Origin: Emydura subglobosa
Lineage: Eukaryota; Chordata; Testudines; Chelidae
Reading direction: 5' to 3'
NCBI GenBank assembly: GCA_007922225.1
Contig: ML679961.1
Location: forward strand, 8,799,433 to 8,863,432
DNA: 64,000 bases
Position numbers and translations under genes: made by a program. The notes under the pieces are model-generated. The model ran no database searches. It had not been told where the DNA came from and was given only the letters and a program-made list of their open reading frames with translations. Of the stretch, positions 53,740-63,294 are shown piece after piece; position 1 is the first letter of the stretch; each line of letters starts with the position of its first letter.

Positions 53740-56700
53740 CGTGCATCTAAACCCATCTACCTTCTCACTAATCCGCCCTGTTGCTGAAAGCATAGAAGGA
53801 ATACACAGGCCATGCAACAACTCCTGAAAGTCAACGGCCTCAAGTTCTTCTCCTAGAACTAGTGTGCTCCTGTTAGTCCCCTTAGAGAGTGGCTTCTCCC
53901 TTGGACCATCCCATTGACTTCAGTACGGTTGTACGTGTGAGCAACTGTTCACCACTGCGAGCTGGGGAGTTTCCAGTCTGGTCCAGAGCAACGGGAGGAG
54001 CTGAGCTCCAGAGTCCAGCTCTTCACTGAAAATCCCATGCCATCAGCTCCCTTCCTATTTACTGTTATTGTTAAGCCAAGGAGCTGTTAGCTCAAGCAGC
54101 TCAATAGATCCTTACAACTATGGTACCATGCAAGGAGAGACCAGGTTCCTCTGACAGCCAGGGCCTTACCCATTTGTGGCTTTATAGATCCAAATCGACA
54201 CCCCAATGACACCTGCATTAATTCCCTAAAAGGACGTGGAAAGCACAAACTGGGATATTTTCGTGCATTGATTTAATATGAGGGTTCATCAGACACATGC
54301 CAAGGAAGAGGAATGATTAGGGGATAAGGTACAGTCCATTATTTACTTGGCAAAGGAAACCACAGCACTTGATGTGGCTGCACAAAAGCTTCTGCTTACA
54401 GCAGCAGCAGCAATAGGTGAACTTCCAGATCTTTGGATGAGACCCCAGAGCCTGGAAGATGAGCAAAGTTAAACCCCACCTCGCAGTCCATATGTTTGTG
54501 TAACTGCCTTTGAAGCACATGGCGGGGTTAGAATGCGACGTGCTCTAGAAACACTAATGAACATAGCTTCAAGCATCCTGTGAGGTCACTGAATACCAGT
54601 CTCCCTGTTTCGCTCAGGCACAGAGAAATTTCGGGTCTGATACAAAGCCCAGTGAAGTCAACAAGAGTCTTCCTGTTGACTTCAATGGGTTGCTGTGGAT
54701 CAGGCCTTTCCTGAGTTTCCCAAGGTAAGAAGGCTACTCAAGCAGCAGAGTCAGGAACAGACCCCAGAATCCAGCCCCCCTTTAATGCCTGTATCACTTA
54801 AAGATTTGGGGAGTTTACTTACAAAGCCTTTTAGAAGCAGAAATGAGTAAACACAAGTGAAAAGTTAAACAAAGGAAATACATTTATGCTTGTGTTGTTT
54901 TCAAGTTTATGCAAACAATCCATTTCTAAAGCCGTCGCTGACACTCCTGGAACATGCTCACTCCCCAGACTCAAAGTCATGTTGGCAGCTGAAATCATGA
55001 ATATTTCTTAGATGCTTTGGGCTAAATTCTTCTCCCAGGTCCACAAGTGTAAAATCGGAGTAATTCCATCAAAGCTAATGGAATTACGCCAGCATGGCTG
55101 ATTTACTGTGGAGTAACTAAGTGTACAATTTGGACCTTTCTATCCGTGGTGGCTGCTGAAGAAATATTTATAAACTCAGTCAAATTAAATAGTAAAATCC
55201 ATTGTAGAAGCATCGGCAGGAAACTGGCAGGACGGCCGTAAAGTGGTGAGTGGTATTTTCTAACTGATCAGGAAGAACGCAGACTTACAGTAAGCATGTG
55301 ATATTATACACAAAAAAAATAAAGATAAAATTCTGCTCTTGTGACTACACCGAGGAGAAAGACTTGGATATCCGGCTCCTCGTACACTGGAGGTCCCCAT
55401 GTGAAAGGAGTGCAGGATGCTGGAGTCAGGCGCTGAGGCAAGGATCAGAGTTTTGTTCTAAGTGTCTTTTTTTTTTTTACTTATCTGTAAAATTTGATTG
55501 CAGCTCAGAAGCATTTTATTGCTCTCATGATTAACCTCGAAGCATGAGGCTGTGTAAATTGCAAGAGTCCATAGCAGGGGGATGTGGGGCCGCAGCACTC
55601 CCGAGGCAGGATGGGGAGACATTTGCAGCTCAAAGAGGGACGCTAGCTCCCACAGCAACCTGATGCATGGGGGAGCGTTCACACTGCTAAAATCTCTTAA
55701 TAGGCATGGCCAACTAGTGCAGGGAGTGAGGGGACAGCTGAGGCTCTGACTCCTCCTCATCCCACCTTTATTTGTTTAGGGAGTACAGCAGCAGCAGTTT
55801 CTGAGGCAACAGTCAGAAATAAAGACCCAAATTCTCCATTGGCATAAATGGGCAAAAGTCTCTTGACGGAGCTGTGACCATTCACAGCAACCGAGAATTG
55901 GATCTTTTTAAATGGATTCCACAATCGCCATCTTGAAAAGAAACACCATTTTAGTCCAAAATGAAAACATACACGTTGGCGACTCATGAACGATGGTGGC
56001 AACCCAGCAACTGCCCTTGTGCTATAACACTACACGTGCTACTCATGCATCTCTTTCATGCTCTCGCCTCCCTCCATTCAGCTCTACAATATAGCACATT
56101 TAACAGCTGATCCATCTGGAGGAGAGCCTAAGAGGTTAATTTCTAGCTTTCAGATGGTTACTGGCAATTGTAGGTAATTTCAAATGTAATTGCAATCGAG
56201 TTGAAAAAGCTCTGTTTGCAAGGTTTGTGCTCATCACTCTAATTTAAGGTCTAGAATGTTGGATGAACTGCACTTCAATACACGCCCATTTTTCATCTTT
56301 TGATTGTACCACTAGTGATCATAAAAACAGCCCCAGCAAACCACAGTCTGCAATGCAAGACAAATGTTTGAAAACGTGCATATAAAGTTTCAAGCAAAGC
56401 TGCTTGAAGGTTAACAGCGGAGCATGTTAATGATTATCAAATAGACAAGGAAAGCCACAAAAGTGCTTCAAACACAGAAATGCAAGAGCCCCTTGAAATA
56501 AGTGGTGGCTAACCTTGTTTAGAATAATACATCTCTTCAAAGGAATGGGACTGTTGCATGTCAGAAATATGTCCACATGTCGTTTTAATTCAAGAATAAT
56601 TACCCATGGCATGTTTGTTAGTGAAAAAATGCACAGCTCTCCTATTACTTACACATAATAAAACCTGCATTGTTTACTGTGAACGATTTACAGGAGACTG

Positions 56701-56750
56701 GTAATAAATAAGCCCTGCATCAAACTCGGTGCCCAATCCTGCAAACGCAT
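53740..56750. other. No recognised gene; two palindromic repeats
   Basis: 54633-54706 (GGGTCTGATACAAAGCCC and GGATCAGGCC ends, with a GAAGTCAACAAGAG and CTTCCTGTTGACTTC stem) and 55019-55134 (GGGCTAAATTCTTCTCC, with GGAGTAATTCCATC and GATTTACTGTGGAGTAAC) belong to the palindromic repeats. The rest is unrecognised. Confidence 0.5.
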
Positions 56751-56751
56751 T

Positions 56752-57410
56752 TTCAATATTTATATTATGGTAGCACCTAGAGGCCCCAAATGAGATGAAA
56801 GCCTCATTATGCTGGGCATGGTAGAAACAGATGGCTGGGCCACTGTGTCTGGATGCCTGAGAATCACCGCCCTCACCAGGTTCTCTTATCCCAGCTCTTC
56901 GTTGGCCAACGCTCAAAGGGTGGCCAAAGGAAACACCCAAGGTCACCCTCAAGCATGGAGGCATCGACACCAACGACTAGGAGGAGCAAGTTGCTGATCG
57001 CTCGGCATGGCACCACCTGATCCATCAAGGTGTGTGCCACTCTGAGGAACAATGACACGACACCAAGGCAGAACGGCAGCAGCAGAGGAAGGAGAAGGAG
57101 AGCAACGTAGGGCTGCGAATCCCACTCCCCCACGCAACAACATGCCCCCATTGCCGAAGAACATGAGCATCCAGAATCAGGCTCCTCAGTTATCTGAAGA
57201 CCCACCAAGCCTGAGGGACCGACGACAATGACAAACAGATAGTGAAAGATACTCCCTGCCCCAAAGAGGTTCCAAGACAGACAAAGGTGGGAGGAGCAAG
57301 AGGCTGACTTCCAAAGTCACACAGCCGGCTAGTGGCAGAGCCAATAATAGAAGACAACCTTCTATCTTCCAGTCCAGTACCCACGCCAGTGAACCATTAC
57401 CCCTTTCCTG
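56752..57410 (-). mobile_element. MIR-type SINE split by a LINE insertion
   Basis: The left part (TATTATGGTAGCACCTAGAGG, CTCATTATGCTGGGCATGG) ends at 56832. The right part resumes at 57233 (TACTCCCTGCCCCAAAGAGG, CAAGACAGACAAAGGTGGG, CAAAGTCACACAGCCGGC). Both halves carry AAACAGAT at the junction. Confidence 0.8.
56833..57232 (+). mobile_element. 5'-truncated LINE tail with a C-terminal zinc finger
   Basis: A 400-base insert in a MIR, flanked by AAACAGAT at 56825-56832 and 57233-57240. One frame reads TLKHGGIDTND, WHHLIHQGVCHSEEQ, an Arg/Lys/Gln-rich stretch, then CPHC followed by RIRLLSYLKTH, a C2H2-like finger, with three in-frame stops. This layout (tail domain, basic stretch, finger) is found at the C terminus of some non-LTR retrotransposon proteins. 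The clade cannot be fixed. CpG is frequent compared with the flanks. Confidence 0.65.
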
Positions 57411-57414
57411 GGTG

Positions 57415-58015
57415 GGAGGTCCCATTGAACACAATGAGCCTCGTGTGTGCAAAATTAATCATATAGGCAAATGTTTGCAGAATTGGGGCTTTCGTCTGAC
57501 CATTTTACATGATAGCCATACCTACAAAAAAAGATAAAAGAGCAACGAAGGCTGTTCTGTGCTTACTTGCATATGTGAAAATGTTTGATTTTTAAGAAAT
57601 ATATTTGGCAAACTATTTGAGCTCTACAATGACAAAACCGTTCCTAGTTTAAAATTGTTTAGTGGCTGAAATAGTATTTATCCAATCTATCGTAACAGTG
57701 AATCTATTAGACTAGTCTCCATACCAATATCGACTCTTTGGATATATACTTTTTTTTTTTTTAAATAAAGTCAGGCTCACTAGATTATTGATCCAATGAA
57801 CCAACACAGCTTAAGATAGCCAATTCAAGCTAGACTGATTTAGGGAATTATTTATTTTTCATGAAATAGTGAGATGAAAATGGAAACATTTCCCTCTCAT
57901 CAAAATTTTTCTGGTCTTTGTTGAAAAACCAAAAATCTATTGTCTTTTTTAATTTGTGTTTGTTTTGTGCTGCTGAAAATCACTTCAACAGAAAATGTTG
58001 GACCAACTCTATGGA
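57415..58015. other. No recognised gene
   Basis: AT-rich with a poly-T run at 57750-57761. No family match. Confidence 0.5.
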
Positions 58016-58017
58016 AA

Positions 58018-58133
58018 GCCCTGATCCTGCAAAGATTTATACATAAGTTTATTGCTACACCTGTGAATAGTCCCACAGACTTCAAAGGGACTAGTGATAG
58101 GTAAAGTTAAGCAACTTTGCAGGATGAAGCCCT
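58018..58133. repeat. Palindromic repeat (CCTGCAAAG type)
   Basis: The ends GCCCTGATCCTGCAAAG and CTTTGCAGGATGAAGCCC are inverted, with a CCTGTGAATAGTCCCAC and GGGACTAGTGATAGG centre. Confidence 0.7.
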
Positions 58134-58190
58134 AAATAAAATACATTTAAAAAATATAATTATTTAAATGCAATTTCAAATGCACTAAAA

Positions 58191-58316
58191 CAGAGGTTTT
58201 CAACCTTTTTTCATTTGCAGATCTAAAATTTTCAAATGGAGGTGCAGACCCCTTTGGAAATCTTAGACATAGTCTGTGGACCCACAGGGGTCCACGGACT
58301 ACAGGTTGAAAAAACC
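58191..58316. mobile_element. hAT-like short element
   Basis: CAGAGGTTTTCAACCT and AGGTTGAAAAAACC are inverted ends. The interior has a TGTGGACCCACAGGGGTCCACGG hairpin (58276-58298). It is similar in style to 37412-37746. No target duplication was recognised. Confidence 0.6.
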
Positions 58317-58341
58317 CCACTTACTAACCTTTCCATAAACT

Positions 58342-58650
58342 GTTGTTCTTCGAGACGTGTTGCTCATGTCCATTCTGTTCTAGATGTGCACCATTGACAG
58401 AGATTTTTCCCTCAGTGATATCCATCGGACCGTCTCCAGCATCCTCCAATGCCACACACGCATGTGCTGTTGTAAGGTGCCCGGTCAGTCCCACACCCTC
58501 TCAGTTCCTTCTTGCCAGCAACTCCAACAGAGAAGCAGGAGGGTTGGTCGTGGAATGGACATGAGCAAAACATCTCGAAGAACAACTGTAACAGAAAGGT
58601 TAGTAACTGTTTTTTCTTTGAGTGCTTGTTCATGTCCATTCCATGATAGG
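58342..58650. repeat. Terminal repeat and complementary region of a second DIRS element
   Basis: The motif GTTCTTCGAGACGTGTTGCTC with CATGTCCATTC occurs direct at 58345-58375, inverted at 58551-58586 and direct (diverged) at 58616-58650. The same direct-inverted-direct order is seen at 46771-47103, but the sequence differs, so it is another subfamily. Confidence 0.7.
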
Positions 58651-58679
58651 TGACTCACATAGGCTTTGGATCCTGTCCC

Positions 58680-59095
58680 CTTTCTGGTTTTGGACTGTCT
58701 CTGCTACTTCAGCCCAGTGTGGTCCCTCATCACTTTGGACTGCTGGGTGCTGAGTATGAAGGAAAGTTACCTCTTCAGTTCTTTTTCACACCTCCTTCCT
58801 TTCTATCTCCCATCCCTCTTCAGGGACCCTTCTCATGACCAACTTCTAACCCAAGAGGTGCAAGCCCTCCTGTGGGTAGGGTTGTGGAGGAGGTACCTCA
58901 GGACTTAAGAGGGAAGGGGTTTTGCTCACGATATTTTCTAATCCTGAAGGCCAAAGGAGATTTTTTGACCCATTCTAGACCTGCATCACCTCAACAGTTA
59001 TCTCAAAAAACTGAGGTTCTGCATGGTGTCCGTGGCCTCCATCATTCCCTCTCTGGATCCAGTACACTGCCTGCTGGTGCCATGACAACTCCCCA
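58680..59095 (+). pseudogene. DIRS reverse transcriptase fragment (plus strand)
   Basis: The frames read RDPSHDQLLTQEVQALLWVG (~58830-58885), KGFCSRYFLILKAKG (58910-58955), then after a frame change PILDLHHLNSYLKKLRF and MVSVASIIPSLDP (58970-59065). These match the polymerase start seen in the first DIRS element. The palm with its catalytic Asp residues is missing, so the fragment ends where the inverted part begins. Confidence 0.8.
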
Positions 59096-59109
59096 GTGTT
59101 GGTAAATGT

Positions 59110-59870
59110 TCCCGCACTGGACACAATGGCACTTGCGAGTAGAGCAGAGTCGACAATGGAGGAGGTGGGCTTGGCGTTCATGGACATGATGATTGCAACA
59201 TTGCTCTATCAAACCCAGCATCATCTCTAGCCTGCTGGGTGATGGCACAGAAAAGGTAGGTACTGACGACCAGGTCGCAGCTCTGCAGATGTCTTGGATC
59301 AGGACCTGGACCAGAAACACTGCTAATGCAGCCTGAGCTCTTGTCGAATGAGTGGTCAAGATGGCAGGAGGTGGAAGGTCCACCTGCTCATAGCACGTAC
59401 AAATACAGGAGATGATCCAGGCTGAGATTCGCTGGGCCAAAACTAGCAGGCCTTTCATCCTGTCCGCTCTTGCCACAAATAGTTGCGTGGATTTATGGAA
59501 CGGCTTGGGCCTCTCAATGTAGTTGGCCAGGGCAGGTCTAACATCCAGCGAATGGAGACACCGCTCCTCTGAATTCCTGTGTGGTTTTGGGAAGAACACT
59601 GGCAGGAAAATAGCCTGGTTACTATAAAATGGTGAGACCACCTTTGGGAGGAACACCGGGTGGGGCAGAATTTAACCTTGTCCTTAAAGAACACCATATA
59701 TGGGTCTTCTGAGATAAGGGCCCTAATTTCTGAGACCCTCCTTGCCGAGGTAATTGCTACCAGGCAGGTGACCTTCCAGGAGAGATACAACACAGGGCAC
59801 GATGCCAGCAGTTCACAGGGAGGGCTCATGAGACTTGACTGAACCATGTTTAAGTCCCACAATGGAACTG
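59110..59870 (-). pseudogene. DIRS tyrosine recombinase relic, best preserved
   Basis: From 59870 it reads VAITSARRVSEIRALISEDP, then across frame changes SLDVRPALANYIERPKPFHK, QLFVARADRMKGLLVLAQRI, and HSTRAQAALAVFLVQVLIQD followed by ICRAATWSSVPTF. R (SARRVSE), H and R (HSTR) of the recombinase core are visible. The block that should hold the Tyr nucleophile is not clear in this frame. It belongs to a different subfamily from the first DIRS recombinase. Confidence 0.85.
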
Positions 59871-59904
59871 ATTCGTGAATTTGAGGTTAAAGTCTCTCTA
59901 ACTG

Positions 59905-60085
59905 TGATGGGGCATTGGCACCATATGGCCTCTCGTGGTGAGAAGAAAAGGATCTGCTGAGGTGATCCGACAGGGCGTTCTGGGCTTCCAGGAGATGTGA
60001 CCCCTCGAAGTGAATGGCGTGTTTCACACAGAAGTCCCACAGTTGGAGGGCCTCTTGGCACAGGGCTGAAGATCAAGCTCCTCCC
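59905..60085 (-). pseudogene. DIRS RNase H, C-terminal part
   Basis: It reads SALCQEALQLWDFCVKHAIH and LLEAQNALSDHLSRSFSSHH, the end of the RNase H domain with its DHLSR motif. The frame was cut at GGGAGGA by the LINE insertion. The N-terminal side is at 60627-60840. Confidence 0.75.
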
Positions 60086-60626
60086 TACTTCTTATTTTCC
60101 TTTATACCACTTTTCCTGGTGCAGGTTGTGGCAGCATGGGGAGTAGGGAGGATCAGACCTCCCTTTCTTCTGCCACAGAATCCAACTCCTCTTGGGGTGT
60201 CCCCAGGCATTCCCATGCCAGCCAGGAGATAAAATCCCTCCAGCATGTCTTGGGTCAGCCTCGGGACCTCCTCCCAGTGGGACATGCCTGGTATAGTTCC
60301 AGGGGACATCCTTATCAGGTGCCCAAACCACCTCAGCTGACTCCTCTGAATCTGGAGGAGTAGCAGCTCTACTCCAAGGCTCTCCTGAATAGCTGAGCCC
60401 CTCACCCTATCTCGGAGAGTCAGCCCAGCCACCCTGCAGAGAACCCTCATTTCCTCCACTTGTACTCACGATCTCTTCCTTTTGGTCATTACCCAAAGTT
60501 CATGATCATAGGTGAGGACAAGGACTTAGACTGACCTGCAAATTGAGAGCTTTGTCCGAAAACTTAGCTCCCACTTCACCATGATGGATCAGTATAGTGC
60601 CCGCACCACTGCTGCTGCCACACTAA
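60086..60626 (-). mobile_element. 5'-truncated LINE tail nested in DIRS RNase H
   Basis: A 541-base insert flanked by TCCTCCC at 60079-60085 and 60627-60633 (GGGAGGA on the coding strand). On the minus strand it encodes VLTYDHELWVMTKRKRS, MRVLCRVAGLTLRDRVRG, LGVELLLLQIQRSQLRWFGH and LIRMSPG, the C-terminal tail of a non-LTR reverse transcriptase, then CWRDFISWLAWECLGTPQEE after a frame change. It is not the same family as the zinc-finger tail at 56833. The clade is undetermined. Confidence 0.75.
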
Positions 60627-60840
60627 TCCTCCCTGCCAGTTGAAGTAAAATATTAAGGCCATGTTGTCCGTCAAGACCTGCATCACTTTGCCTGAGATCT
60701 GGGGGGAGGAACACCTGGCAAGCCAAGTGTACTGCCCTAAGTTCCTAAGTACCCAGGGAAAGCTCTTCTTGGGACCAGAGGCCCTGAGTCCTAAGCCTAT
60801 TGATTTGGGCTCCCCAGCCCAGGTCTGATGCACCCAAAAC
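60627..60840 (-). pseudogene. DIRS RNase H, N-terminal part
   Basis: It reads the weakly preserved start (GLRASGPKKSF), then QISGKVMQVLTDNMALIFYF and NWQGG, where the LINE insertion breaks the domain. The TDN motif holds a conserved acidic position of RNase H. Confidence 0.75.
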
Positions 60841-60854
60841 CAAGGTTACCAATG

Positions 60855-61128
60855 CACATGGGGCAGCAAAGGGTACCCCCATTGTTATGGAATCACAAAT
60901 GGATTGTGTGAGCCAATAATCAAGTCACTTTTGGTTGTGTTCATTAACTCTCTCCCTCCCTCCCACAACACACCCAAATTCTCCATCCAGTTTGAAGACT
61001 GTGTTAACATCAGAAGAATGAATGGTGTGTCATTCACTATAAGTTTTAACTAAGAACAGGCAGAGAGAAAAGAAGCCACTAAAAACAATGCACAAAATTG
61101 TTTCTTCAGTTCTCACCTATGCGTGAGT
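60855..61128. other. No recognised gene
   Basis: Spacer between the DIRS remnant and the Harbinger left end. Nothing recognised. Confidence 0.5.
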
Positions 61129-61524
61129 CACGGTATGTCTACACTGCAGACTAAAGTCGATTTACTTTAAATTGACTTTCACCCACCAAATTTTAGAAGT
61201 CGCAGGAGTGTGATCACACCACACTTCTTGCACCGAGTTCTTGTGTCCCCACTCACCACACTTGGGTCGACATTCAAAGCAGTGCACCGTGGGTAGCTAT
61301 CTCACAGTGCAACTAGCCACAGAGGCTTTTGGGAAGCTTGTCATCCTCCCATGATGAAATGTGCTCCCTCCCCCTCCCTTCTTGTCCCAAACAAACTGCA
61401 CGTGCTCGCACACCGTTGCAGGAGAGACATGGAGTCTGCTCAGCTCTCCATTATCATTGTGAGCATCACAAATACCTCATGACTTATCCTGTAGTATTTT
61501 CAAAGGCGAGAGAGGAGCCGCAGT

Positions 61525-62575
61525 ATGGAAAACAGTGATGTTACTGAGGCCACCCTGCTAGAAGCCATAGAGTGGAACAATTCCCGTTTGCTGCAGGCTG
61601 TCACGCATCATCTTCAGTCCGTGGAGTGCCAGTTCTGGTCCCAGGAAACAAGCACAGATTGGTGGGATTGCATTGTTATGAAGGTGTGGGATGATGATCA
61701 GTGGCTGCAAAACTTTCGTATGTGAAAGACCACTTTTTTTGAACTTTGCGTGAAGCTGTCTCCAGCCCTGAAATGCGTGAATACTCACTTGAGACCAGCT
61801 CTGACAGTGGAGAAGTGAATGGCCATCACTCTGTGGAAGCTGGCAATGTCAGACTGCTACCAGTCAGCTGGTAATTAATTCAGAGTTGGTAAATCCACTG
61901 TTGGAGCTGCTGTGATGCATCAATAGGCTTCTGCTAAAAAGGGTAGTGACTTTGGGAAACGTGCAGGACATAGTGGACGGGTTTGTTGCAATGGGATTCC
62001 CAAACTGGGGGGGGGCAATAGATGGCACTCATATCCCTATCCCATCACCTGACCATCTTTCCACAGCGTAAATAAACCGGAAGGTATACTTCTCAATGGT
62101 GTTGCAGGCCCTTGTGGATCACAATGGACATTTCACCGACATCAGTGTGGGGTGATCTGGAAAGGTGCATGACGTGCACTTCTTTAGGAACTCGGGTCTG
62201 TTCAATAAGATGCAGGCAGGCACTTTCTTCCCTGACCAAAAAATTAACATTGGGGATGGGGAAATGCCAATAGTAATCCTGAGGGATCCTACCTACCCCT
62301 TGCTCCCTTGGCTAATGAAGCCCTACGCCGGGCATCTGGACAGTGAGAAGGAGCGTTTCAACAACAGGCTCAGCAAGTGCAGAATGGTGGTGGAATGTGC
62401 ATTTGGCCGTTTAAAAGTCAGATGGAGATGTCTGCTTAAGAGGCTTAACATCAGTGAAAAGAACATCCCATCAGTTATATCTGTGTGCTGTGTGCTCCAT
62501 AATTTATGTGAAATGAAGGGGGAAAAGTTCCTCAGGGTTGGGCTGTGGAGGCTGATAGGCTGACTGCAAATTTTG
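61525..62575 (+). pseudogene. Harbinger transposase (DDE nuclease) relic
   Basis: The product would cut and join the element's ends. The N-terminal frame (61525-61725) ends QWLQNFRM at a TGA. The reading goes on through ALTVEK, another TGA, WKLAMSDCYQSAGN, a TAA and FRVGKSTVG. The nuclease core shows D in IDGTHIPI (62021), D in RDPTYPLLPWL (62285) and E in VECAFGRLKVRWR (62393), giving spacings of 88 and 36 residues, typical of the family. The final 133 codons (62165-62563) are open to ISVCCVLHNLCEMKGE. At least five stops or shifts inactivate it. A polyadenylation signal follows at 62736-62741. Confidence 0.88.
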
Positions 62576-62735
62576 AGCAGCCAGATTCCAGTGCTACGTT
62601 CAGAGCCAACTGCAGAGCACTTCGAATTCGGGAAGCGTTAAAAAACCAGGTTTGCAATGAACAGTAGTTATGTATATCTGTGCTGTGACTTTATTTCCCA
62701 TCCCTTCCCTTTTCTCCCCCACCACGTTATAAAAG

Positions 62736-62741
62736 AATAAA
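62736..62741 (+). terminator. Polyadenylation signal of the transposase gene
   Basis: AATAAA about 160 bases after the transposase frame end. Confidence 0.55.
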
Positions 62742-62767
62742 GACAGATTTTTTTAATCCTATGAAGT

Positions 62768-62773
62768 TTTATT
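62768..62773 (-). terminator. Polyadenylation signal of the Myb-like gene
   Basis: TTTATT on the plus strand (AATAAA on the minus strand), 27 bases beyond the transposase signal. The two genes converge here. Confidence 0.5.
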
Positions 62774-62849
62774 TGTGACCCATTTTAAAGGGGGGAAAGG
62801 AGGATAACTTAACATTGTAAAATGTCACTGTGCAAGCAACTGTGGTTGC

Positions 62850-63290
62850 ATGCAGTTCTTAAATGGGCCATTTTTGCTCGCCTCCACCGGTGTGGAGTGC
62901 AGCACGTACTGCACCCTGTTCAGTCCCCTCCTAGACCACTTGGGGGGGGAGGCTGATAACAAAGTGGTAGGCAGTGGAGCATTTTGGAGGGGCTGCAGAC
63001 GGAGTCTGTTCTGCCACTGCTCTTCCTGGAGCTCTACAGCATGTCGGACTGATCTCTCATAATACGCAATATCTCCTGTTGCGTATCATGCTCCTGCTCC
63101 TGTGCAGATCTTCTGTGTTCCATGTCCATGTCTAGTTTTTTAGACAATGACATCCTCCAGGCTCTGAGCTGTGTCAGCAGCTGCGGAGGCGTTCATTAGT
63201 TCGCTGAACATGTCATCCTGCATTTTTTTTCCACTTCCTAATCTGGGAAAGTCTCTCAACTGGAGTTCAGCAAGGAAGGCCAAAGGCTGA
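62850..63290 (-). pseudogene. Harbinger Myb/SANT-like protein, C-terminal relic
   Basis: The partner protein helps nuclear import and DNA binding of the transposase in this superfamily. From ~63262 downward it reads SQIRKWKK, then DDMFSELMNASAAAD, a broken acidic/Gln-rich middle (QEQEHDTQQEILRIM-type frame), then VELQEEQWQNRLRLQPLQN and LHSTPVEASKNGPF at ~62880. The Myb/SANT trihelix itself would lie upstream, to the right. Several frame changes and stops are present. The assignment rests on layout opposite the transposase and on the DMFSELM-type block. Confidence 0.65.
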
Positions 63291-63294
63291 GGTG

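Larger units (their letters stand above)
58342..60850. mobile_element. Second DIRS element, rearranged and interrupted
   Basis: Left to right it holds a terminal repeat, a plus-strand reverse-transcriptase piece, a minus-strand tyrosine recombinase, the end of RNase H, a nested LINE tail, and the earlier part of RNase H. Polymerase and recombinase face each other, which is not the normal order. Either an internal inversion or two truncated copies side by side explains it. Confidence 0.8.

Noticed and set aside
60085..60459. Possible host gene resembling a reverse-transcriptase-derived protein
   Set aside because: The flanking 7-base duplication and the interrupted RNase H show it is an inserted LINE tail.
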